Positions 1 to 5,333 of a DNA stretch of 15,466 nt are shown piece after piece (the first letter of the stretch is position 1; each line of letters begins with the position of its first letter). The position numbers and the translations under genes were made by a program. Under the pieces are notes generated by a model. That model did not search any database, was not told where the DNA came from, and worked only from the letters and a program-made list of their open reading frames with translations. This stretch comes from Kiloniellales bacterium. GTDB lineage: Bacteria > Pseudomonadota > Alphaproteobacteria > Kiloniellales > JAKSDN01. The stretch covers positions 1-15,466 of the forward strand of contig JAKSDN010000472.1 of NCBI GenBank assembly GCA_022360075.1, in the 5' to 3' direction.

Positions 1-26
1 ACTACAAGGAACGCGGCTGGATGTAG
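1..26 (+). CDS. possible C-terminal end of an upstream gene (partial)
   Basis: Reading from base 3, the frame gives YKERGWM and then a TAG stop at 24-26. The two other forward frames stay open into non-coding-looking sequence. An intrinsic terminator starts about 30 bp further on, the usual distance for the end of a transcription unit, so these eight codons are a plausible gene tail. There is too little sequence to name a family. Confidence 0.35.
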
Positions 27-57
27 ACCGCGTGAAACGCTTGCGCAGAAGACCCTT

Positions 58-85
58 GGGGGGAGCGCGCTCCCCCTTCTTTTTT
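58..85 (+). terminator. Rho-independent terminator
   Basis: A perfect GC-rich palindrome (GGGGGAGCGCGCTCCCCC, 59-76) is followed directly by a T-rich tract at 77-85. The T tract lies only on the right-hand side, so it would stop rightward transcription arriving from the gene that ends near base 26. Confidence 0.8.
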
Positions 86-183
86 CCGTTCGCCCTGTAA
101 GAGGAGCAAAAGTCGGGGCGAGAATTGATCGTCGTTCTGCGACAGCAACGGCAAGGGGCTTGGCGCGCTGGACAAACAGCCTG

Positions 184-296
184 CGTGCTTCGAGACGCGC
201 TCTGTCGAGCGCTCCTCAGCATGAGGAGCAATCTTGTGATGCCAGCAAAAGACCTTCCTCATGCCGAGGAGCCCCAAAGGGGCGTCTCGAAGCACG
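184..296. repeat. palindromic intergenic repeat (REP-like)
   Basis: The outer arms CGTGCTTCGAGACG (184-197) and CGTCTCGAAGCACG (283-296) are exact reverse complements. Inside them TCCTCAGCATGAGGA (213-227) and TCCTCATGCCGAGGA (256-270) pair with one mismatch, and each is also nearly palindromic by itself. From memory, the phrase 'cctcat-c-tgaggagccccgaaggggcgtctcgaa' recurs in many alphaproteobacterial intergenic regions; this copy ends in that phrase with small changes. The element lies between the upstream terminator and the 3' end of the leftward LysR gene, so it could also stop or stabilise that mRNA. The remaining bases in 86-394 show nothing convincing; the open frames across them are products of the repeat. 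Confidence 0.65.
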
Positions 297-394
297 CACC
301 CCAGCGCTGCAGCCAAGACCGCAATGCGCCACCATCGCTGATACTGCCAACACTGCCCGGACTTTTGCCCCTTTGACCTTACTGCGGCCTATGT

Positions 395-1273
395 CTAGAG
401 CGCCGCGACGAGCGCTTCCAGCAAGGCCGACGTCGCCTGGGACGGCGTCGTACGCTGGGGCGTCAGGGCGACGACGGTCCAGTCCTGGGGCGGCTCGATG
501 GCGAGAGTCACCAGAGGTTCCGGCGAGTAGTCGCGCGCCACGGTCGGATCGATGACGGCGATGCCGGCGCCGGCCACGACCATGTTGCAAACGGCACGCT
601 GGGTGCGCACCTCGGCCACGATCCGAGGCCGCAAGCCCGCCGCATCGAACATCTGCTCGACCGCGGCGCGGAAGGGACTGCCGAGCGAAAGCGCGATGAA
701 AGGCTGTGCCGCGAGATCGGCGATCCGCACCTTGCGCTTCGCACTCAAGGCATGCTCGGCCGGGCAGACGCAAACGGCCTGCTGCTCCGCGATCGGATGC
801 TGCGCGAGGCCGCTGTCGGCGATCGGCGCCGTCGCCACGCCGAGGTCGAACTGCTCGGAGAGCACGCGGGCCACGGTCTCCTTCTTCGGCGCGCTCTCCA
901 GCTCGATCACGACGCCCGGGCGCTCGCTCAGAAAGCCGCCGATGACACGCGACACGAAGCCGTCCGCATAGGCCGGCATGGCGATCACGCGAACGCGGCC
1001 CAGGCGATGGCGCCGGATCGCCTCGGCCGCCTCGGCGATCAGGTCCATGCCGCGGAACGAGCGCTCGACCTCTTCGTAGAGCAGACGCCCGTCGCGCGTC
1101 GGAAAGAGACCGCGCTGGCGCCGCTCGAACAAGGCGAAGCCGACCTGCCGCTCCAGATCGGCGATCAGGCGGCTGACCGCCGGTTGCGTGATGTAGAGCG
1201 CATCGGCCGCGGCCGTGGCCGAGCCGAGCTGGACGGCGACCCGGAAGGCCTCGACCTGGCGATGGTTCAGCAT
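395..1273 (-). CDS. LysR-family transcriptional regulator
   Basis: This 292-residue protein is of normal LysR length. The N-terminal winged helix-turn-helix lies at about residues 3-60 (AFRVAVQLGSATAAADAL, then TQPAVSRLIADLE, typical of the recognition helix). A periplasmic-binding-protein-like effector domain follows from about residue 90 (LGRVRVIAMPAY... to the C-terminus). The ATG at 1273 was chosen because GGAG lies 8 nt upstream and MLNHRQVEAF is the normal LysR start; an ATG at 1309 has no ribosome-binding site and would extend into the operator region. The gene is divergent from the TauE/SafE exporter and the PLP lyase, so it probably senses a substrate or product of that pathway and controls the shared promoter. 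The arrangement resembles cuyR of cysteate-degrading bacteria. Family certain; ligand unknown. Confidence 0.93.
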   Translation of the reverse strand: MLNHRQVEAFRVAVQLGSATAAADALYITQPAVSRLIADLERQVGFALFERRQRGLFPTRDGRLLYEEVERSFRGMDLIAEAAEAIRRHRLGRVRVIAMPAYADGFVSRVIGGFLSERPGVVIELESAPKKETVARVLSEQFDLGVATAPIADSGLAQHPIAEQQAVCVCPAEHALSAKRKVRIADLAAQPFIALSLGSPFRAAVEQMFDAAGLRPRIVAEVRTQRAVCNMVVAGAGIAVIDPTVARDYSPEPLVTLAIEPPQDWTVVALTPQRTTPSQATSALLEALVAAL

Positions 1274-1293
1274 GAGGGCAGCTCCATGGCTGG

Positions 1294-1340
1294 CATAATA
1301 TTCCAACATAATATTCGTTTTGAAAATAATTGGATATTGT
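1294..1340. promoter_or_regulatory. AT-rich divergent promoter / LysR operator region
   Basis: In otherwise GC-rich DNA this stretch is strongly AT-rich. It contains the 10-bp direct repeat CATAATATTC at 1294-1303 and again at 1307-1316 (13-bp period). An imperfect inverted repeat ATATTCCAA (1298-1306) / TTGGATAT (1330-1337) fits the T-N11-A style of LysR-type sites. It lies between the divergent regulator and exporter starts, where a LysR protein would bind to repress itself and activate the operon. The exact -35/-10 hexamers could not be assigned. Confidence 0.55.
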
Positions 1341-1399
1341 TGCTGAGCCCGCCTATCTAGAGGGCGGCCCGCGCTGTGCGGGCGCGCGGACGAAGACCC

Positions 1400-2161
1400 A
1401 TGGAAATGACCGCCTTCGCGTTGCACGCCGCCGTTCTGGGCGCCGCCCTGATCCAGGCGGCCACCGGCATCGGCTTCGGCGTGATCGCCGGCCCGGTCAT
1501 CCTGCTGACTCTGAACAGCGGGGTTGCGGTGCAGGTGACCATCCTGCTGAGCCTGCTGATCGCCGTGATCCTGGCGCCCTCGCTCTACCGCCAGGTCGAC
1601 TGGCGCTTTCTGCGCCGCCTTTTGATCGGCAGCCTGTTCGGACTGCCCCTCGGGCTCCTGGTCTTCGTCCTGATCGATGTCGATTGGCTCAAGCTGCTCG
1701 CCGGGATCGCGGTGCTCCTGATGGCGGTCTCCGCCTCCGGCCTGATGGCCGCGCGCCGAAGCGACGGCGAGGCTCCCGCCCGCCGTTGGGGCGATCTCGG
1801 GGTGGGCCTGGTCTCGGGCGCCATGAGCAGCAGCCTGGCCATGCCCGGGCCCGTAGCGGCGGCCCGTATGTCGGCACTCGACCAGAGCAAGCAGTGCATC
1901 CGGGCCACCATCCTGGTGCTCTTCGTGTTCTCCTACGGCGCCGCCATCGCGCTGCAAGCCAGCCTGATCGAGGTCTCCGGCGAGACCCTGTCGCTCGCCG
2001 CTACGCTGGCGCCGGCCACCCTGGTCGGCCTGCTGCTCGGCCGCTGGGCGCTCGCCTGGATCAGCGAGGCGATGTTCCGCCGGCTCCTCCTGCTGGTGCT
2101 GGTCGCGACCTCGGCCAGCCTTCTGTTCAACGCCATTCAAGGGTTGATCGATCGTGCTTAA
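1400..2161 (+). CDS. TauE/SafE-family membrane exporter (probable sulfite/sulfonate)
   Basis: This 253-residue integral membrane protein has about seven or eight hydrophobic segments, including the pattern LGAALIQAATGIGFGVIAGP near the N-terminus, LIGSLFGLPLGLLVF mid-way and ATLVGLLLGRWAL late, as expected for TauE/SafE (DUF81). Family members export sulfite, sulfoacetate or related anions. The ATG at 1400 gives a start MEMTAFALHAAVLG; an in-frame GTG at 1376 adds eight Arg-rich residues and neither start has a strong ribosome-binding site. The stop overlaps the GTG start of the PLP enzyme by 8 bp, so the two are translationally coupled. By analogy with CuyZ next to CuyA, it probably removes the toxic sulfite made by that enzyme. 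Family sure, substrate inferred. Confidence 0.9.
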   Translation: MEMTAFALHAAVLGAALIQAATGIGFGVIAGPVILLTLNSGVAVQVTILLSLLIAVILAPSLYRQVDWRFLRRLLIGSLFGLPLGLLVFVLIDVDWLKLLAGIAVLLMAVSASGLMAARRSDGEAPARRWGDLGVGLVSGAMSSSLAMPGPVAAARMSALDQSKQCIRATILVLFVFSYGAAIALQASLIEVSGETLSLAATLAPATLVGLLLGRWALAWISEAMFRRLLLLVLVATSASLLFNAIQGLIDRA

Positions 2162-3215
2162 CCTCAACCTCTCCCCGGCCACGGCGCCCCGCAGCCTCGG
2201 CTCGTTGGCGGCGCTGCCCCGCGCGCGGCTCGGCCACGGCCCGACGCCGCTCGAATCCATGCCCAACCTGGCCGCCGAGCTCGGCGACGTCCGGCTGGCG
2301 GTGAAGCGTGACGACTGCGGCGGCCTCGCCTTCGGCGGCAACAAGGTGCGCCAGCTCGAGTTCTACCTGGGCGAGGCCTTGACCCAGGCCGCCGACACGA
2401 TCCTGATCACCGGCGCGGTGCAGTCGAACTTCGTGCGCCTGGCCGCCGCCGCCGCGCGCCGGCTCGGCCTGGACTGCCATATCCAGCTCGAGGAGCGCGT
2501 GCCGAAGGACGATCCGGCCTATCGCAACTCCGGCAACGTTCTGCTCGACCGGCTGCTCGGCGCGACCTTGCACAGCTATCCCGACGGCGAGGACGAAGCC
2601 GGCGCCGACCGCCGCCTCGGCGAGATCGCCGCGGCGCTCGAGGAGAGCGGCCGGCGCCCCTACATCATTCCGCTCGGCCCCGGCCACAAGCCACTGGGCG
2701 CGCTGGGCTACGTGGTCGCGGCCCAGGAGATCCTGACCCAGATGGCCGAACAAGGCCGGCGCCTCGACGAGATCATCGTGCCTTCGGGCAGCGGCAACAC
2801 CCATGCCGGGCTGCTGTTCGGCCTGCGTGCACTGGGCTCGCCGATCGCGGTGACGGGGGTCTGCGTGCGCCGGCCGGCCGGGGCGCAGATCCCGCGCATC
2901 CGCGCGCGCTGCGACGCGATCGCCGCCTTGCTGGGCATGGCGTCCCAGGTCGAGGATGCCGACATCGCCCTGATCGACCGCGCCCTGGCGCCCGGCTACG
3001 GCCAGCTCAACGAGGCGACGACGACGGCCATGGCCACGGCGGCGCGCACGGAGGGCCTCATCCTCGATCCGGTCTACTCGGGCAAGACCATGGCCGGGCT
3101 GATCGAGCGCGCCAGGGCGGCGCCCAAAGGCCGCTCGCTCCTGTTCCTGCACACCGGCGGCACGCCGGCGCTCTTCGCTTACGAGACGGCCTTGACCGAG
3201 GCGCTGAGCGCCTGA
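2154..3215 (+). CDS. PLP-dependent D-cysteine desulfhydrase / L-cysteate sulfo-lyase family enzyme
   Basis: This 353-residue fold-type II PLP enzyme belongs to the ACC deaminase/D-cysteine desulfhydrase/CuyA group. Visible motifs are PTPLE (30-34), KRDD (51-54), FGGNK with the PLP Schiff-base Lys64, QSN (90-92), SGSGNTHAG phosphate/cofactor loop (211-219), LDPVYSGKTMAGLI near the C-terminus and HTGGTPALFAY (333-343). Family enzymes beta-eliminate the side chain to give pyruvate, ammonia and either sulfide (D-cysteine) or sulfite (L-cysteate). The GTG start overlaps the exporter gene by 8 bp with AAGGG 10 nt upstream. A LysR regulator and a sulfite-type exporter as neighbours favour a sulfo-lyase role. 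However, residue 93 is Phe (QSNF) where DcyD and CuyA relatives usually have His, so the substrate may differ. Family sure, exact reaction not. Confidence 0.9.
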   Translation: MLNLNLSPATAPRSLGSLAALPRARLGHGPTPLESMPNLAAELGDVRLAVKRDDCGGLAFGGNKVRQLEFYLGEALTQAADTILITGAVQSNFVRLAAAAARRLGLDCHIQLEERVPKDDPAYRNSGNVLLDRLLGATLHSYPDGEDEAGADRRLGEIAAALEESGRRPYIIPLGPGHKPLGALGYVVAAQEILTQMAEQGRRLDEIIVPSGSGNTHAGLLFGLRALGSPIAVTGVCVRRPAGAQIPRIRARCDAIAALLGMASQVEDADIALIDRALAPGYGQLNEATTTAMATAARTEGLILDPVYSGKTMAGLIERARAAPKGRSLLFLHTGGTPALFAYETALTEALSA

Positions 3216-3233
3216 TCCTCGCCCACCCTCGCG

Positions 3234-3560
3234 TCAGTAGCGCGCCTTGACCTGCTTGACGATCTCAGCGGCCATGTCGACCGCGTGCTCGAGCTCGGCG
3301 CCGGTCACCACGTGGCCCTGGCGGGCCATCATGGAACGTACGAAGCCGCCGGCCAGCTCCGAGACGAAACGGGTCTTGTGATCGAGCGATTCGCGCTCGA
3401 TCTCCTCGGAGCGGGACTCCGCCTTCTCGAGAAGATGGCTGAGCTCGTCGGCGACGGAGCCGAGCGGCCCGGTCACGTCCTTGCCGTTGCCGTGCTCCTT
3501 GGCGGCCTCGACCACCATGCGCCTGATCCTGGCGATGTCGTGCAGGATGTCTTCGGTCAT
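3234..3560 (-). CDS. small acidic helical protein of unknown function
   Basis: The family is not recognised. The 108-residue product is charged, soluble and predicted to be almost entirely alpha-helical, with a heptad-like central stretch (ELSHLLEKAESRSEEIERESLDHKTRFVSEL). There is no signal peptide, membrane segment or cysteine. The ATG at 3560 has GGGGAAG 7 nt upstream, a credible ribosome-binding site, and codon use matches the neighbours, so it is probably real. It is convergent with the PLP enzyme gene (18 bp apart) and lies downstream of the histidine kinase gene on the same strand, with a small hairpin in the gap. A partner of the kinase is possible but only a guess. Confidence 0.7.
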   Translation of the reverse strand: MTEDILHDIARIRRMVVEAAKEHGNGKDVTGPLGSVADELSHLLEKAESRSEEIERESLDHKTRFVSELAGGFVRSMMARQGHVVTGAELEHAVDMAAEIVKQVKARY

Positions 3561-3616
3561 GCCCGTGCTTCCCCGCCTCCCGGTTCCGCGCGTGAGACTG
3601 CCGACCAGCCACGCGG

Positions 3617-3633
3617 CGGTTATCTGCTAACCG
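3617..3633. promoter_or_regulatory. short perfect hairpin upstream of the small acidic gene
   Basis: CGGTTA (3617-3622) and TAACCG (3628-3633) form a perfect 6-bp inverted repeat around a 5-nt loop, 57 bp upstream of the start of the leftward 108-residue gene. No T tract follows on either strand, so an operator or mRNA leader structure is more likely than a terminator. Confidence 0.3.
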
Positions 3634-3647
3634 AAATAGCCGGCAGG

Positions 3648-3734
3648 TCAAGACGCGGGACGTGAAAGTCGCAAGAGGCGCGGCCGGTCGGCGACAGCGT
3701 CCTCGGCCAGGACGTTCTCGCTCGGTGGTGTCAT
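3648..3734 (-). CDS. possible 28-residue ORF behind the kinase gene
   Basis: The ATG at 3734 starts 9 bp after the kinase stop codon, and TGAGG, which contains that stop, sits 7 nt upstream as a plausible ribosome-binding site. The product is MTPPSENVLAEDAVADRPRLL followed by RLSRPAS and a TGA. The part up to RPRLL looks like the opening of a response regulator, which would normally continue into VVDDE. This could be a decayed remnant of the kinase's partner, a translated small peptide, or chance. The evidence is thin. Confidence 0.25.
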   Translation of the reverse strand: MTPPSENVLAEDAVADRPRLLRLSRPAS

Positions 3735-3743
3735 AGCCACGCC

Positions 3744-4946
3744 TCAGGCAGAAGTCTGCAAACGCCTTTGCTCGTCCGTCTCTTCGATCAGGCGCTCGCC
3801 CGGCAGCCAGACCGTCACCGTCGTGCCCCCGCCCAACGTGCTCTCGATCGTCAGGGTCCCGCCATGGAGCTCGACCAGCGACTTGGCCACGGCGAGGCCC
3901 AGGCCCGAGCCGTTGTTGACCCGGTTCTGCACGTTCTGGACCTGGACGAAAGGCAGCCAGACCCGCTCGAGGTCGGCCGGCGACATGCCGATCCCCGTAT
4001 CCGCGACCGCCAGGACCAGGCCGCCTCGTTCAGGCTCGATCCGCGCCTCGACCGTCACCCGGCCGCCTTCGGGCGTGAACTTCACGGCGTTCGAAAGCAG
4101 GTTCAGCAACACCTGCTGCAAGCGGCGCTCGTCCGCATAGAGCAGCGGCAGCGCGGCCGGCACCTCGGCGACCACCTCGACGCCGCCGCGATCGGCCCGG
4201 GGCCGAACGGCGCGCGCGCATTGCCGGATGGCATCGCGCGGGTCGAGCACGGATTCGTCGAGCCGCATCTTGCCGGCCTCGATCTTGGAAACGTCCAAGA
4301 GGTCGTTGACCAGACCCAGCAGAATCTCGCCGCTCTGGCAGATATCGGTGGCGTACTCCAGGTAGCGCGGGCTGCCGAGCACGCCCAGGCGCTGCTGCAC
4401 CATGAGCTGGGCGAAGCCGATGATCGCGTTGAGCGGCGTACGGAACTCATGGCTCATGCTCGCCAGGAACTCGGACTTGATCCGGTTCGCCCGTTCCGCC
4501 TCGAGCCGCGCGGCCTCCAGCTCCTCCGCCCGCTGGTCCATGTGCTGGATGGTGAGCTGCACCAGAGACAAGGCCGTGCCGACGCCGAGGAAGCGCCCGT
4601 CCTCGGTGACGATGAAGCCCTGCAGGAGCGCGCTCGGCTTCTCCGTCACGATCGCCAGATGCAGCGATTCCAGACTGGCGCCGACGTCGACGATCAGCGG
4701 ATCGGCATTCATCAGCGCCGAGATCGGGCGCTTGTCGTAGAGCGAGCGCCCGAAGAGATGAGCCAGGCGGAGAAAGAACTCGTGCCGATTGACCAGTCCG
4801 ACGGGCATGCCGCCGTCGACCACGGCCAGGGTCAGCAGGTCCTCGTCGACCTCGAATCGCTCGTAGGCTTCGACGCAGGTCGTTTCCGGACTCAGAGGGT
4901 GGGCTGAAAGAACAAGTGTCCTGAGCTCCCCTGACACGCTTTTCAC
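3744..4946 (-). CDS. soluble histidine kinase with N-terminal CBS pair
   Basis: This 400-residue kinase has no membrane segment or signal peptide. Residues about 10-130 look like a CBS-pair domain (MPVGLVNRHEFF, GRSLYDKRPISALMNADPLIVD, GFIVTEDGRFLGVGTALSL), a small-molecule or nucleotide sensing unit of the type also found ahead of GGDEF domains. A coiled-coil linker (about 135-158) leads to HisKA with phospho-acceptor His166 in SMSHEFRTP, then HATPase_c with N box NLLSNAVKF (282-290), G1 DTGIGM (316-321) and G2 GSGLGLA (346-352). All catalytic boxes are intact. The start is a GTG with only a weak upstream site. There is no intact response regulator beside it, so it is an orphan cytoplasmic sensor; the 28-residue ORF just behind it may be what remains of a partner. 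Confidence 0.92.
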   Translation of the reverse strand: MKSVSGELRTLVLSAHPLSPETTCVEAYERFEVDEDLLTLAVVDGGMPVGLVNRHEFFLRLAHLFGRSLYDKRPISALMNADPLIVDVGASLESLHLAIVTEKPSALLQGFIVTEDGRFLGVGTALSLVQLTIQHMDQRAEELEAARLEAERANRIKSEFLASMSHEFRTPLNAIIGFAQLMVQQRLGVLGSPRYLEYATDICQSGEILLGLVNDLLDVSKIEAGKMRLDESVLDPRDAIRQCARAVRPRADRGGVEVVAEVPAALPLLYADERRLQQVLLNLLSNAVKFTPEGGRVTVEARIEPERGGLVLAVADTGIGMSPADLERVWLPFVQVQNVQNRVNNGSGLGLAVAKSLVELHGGTLTIESTLGGGTTVTVWLPGERLIEETDEQRRLQTSA

Positions 4947-5128
4947 GCCCCCAGTTTCATGAGAAACCCAAAGAATGGCGAGAGGTCGCCGACTGCGATT
5001 TTCTAGTCGAATACTTTAATGATCTATTAATATTTAAATTGCGGTTTTGTGACAAGCATTATTGGCGTCAATACTAGAGTAATATGTCTTCTGGATAGGT
5101 CGGCAAGACTGAAAAGCGTTCAGGCTCA

Positions 5129-5164
5129 GAAGTAGATTGGAGCGAAAAATCTCGCCTCTACTTC
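5129..5164. repeat. imperfect inverted repeat / candidate RNA hairpin
   Basis: GAAGTAGA (5129-5136) and TCTACTTC (5157-5164) are perfect 8-bp arms. Inside them GCGA (5142-5145) and TCGC (5152-5155) pair around the 6-nt loop AAAATC, with an asymmetric internal loop (5 nt against 1 nt). No T tract follows. It would lie in the leader of the hydrolase mRNA if transcription starts in the AT-rich zone; it could be a protected leader or a protein-binding site. Confidence 0.4.
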
Positions 5165-5320
5165 GCCGAGGCGCTGCTCCAAGCCGTGCGTCGGCAACGC
5201 TGGCAAGCGATCAGCAGGCTTGAGCCCCGGCGCCGGGTCCCGATACCTATGCTTGCTGCTCGGCTTCTTTCGGGAACATACGCGCTAGGATACGGAGGTA
5301 TCTGGCCCGCCGACAGCTAA

Positions 5321-5327
5321 GGGAGGA
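5321..5327 (+). promoter_or_regulatory. ribosome binding site of the DUF2235 gene
   Basis: GGGAGGA lies 6 nt before the ATG at 5334 and settles that start. A competing ATG at 5327 overlaps this site and is out of frame. Confidence 0.8.
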
Positions 5328-5333
5328 TGGGCA

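Larger units (their letters stand above)
4947..5333. other. intergenic region between divergent kinase and hydrolase genes
   Basis: The 387 bp hold no convincing gene. The stretch at about 5003-5095 is AT-rich (TAATGATCTATTAATATTTAA and around) and is the likely promoter zone for one or both divergent genes; exact hexamers could not be assigned. Further right are a long imperfect hairpin (5129-5164) and a small one, GATAC-GGAG-GTATC, at 5289-5302. Confidence 0.5.

Noticed and set aside
125..376. Small open frames within the first 400 bases
   Set aside because: They are made by the palindromic repeat, which reads open on both strands; no ribosome-binding site or protein-like sequence supports them.
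1274..2344. Upstream extension of the LysR frame to about 650 codons
   Set aside because: The extension runs antisense through the exporter gene and has a composition typical of shadow frames; the LysR start at 1273 has a ribosome-binding site and the standard N-terminus.
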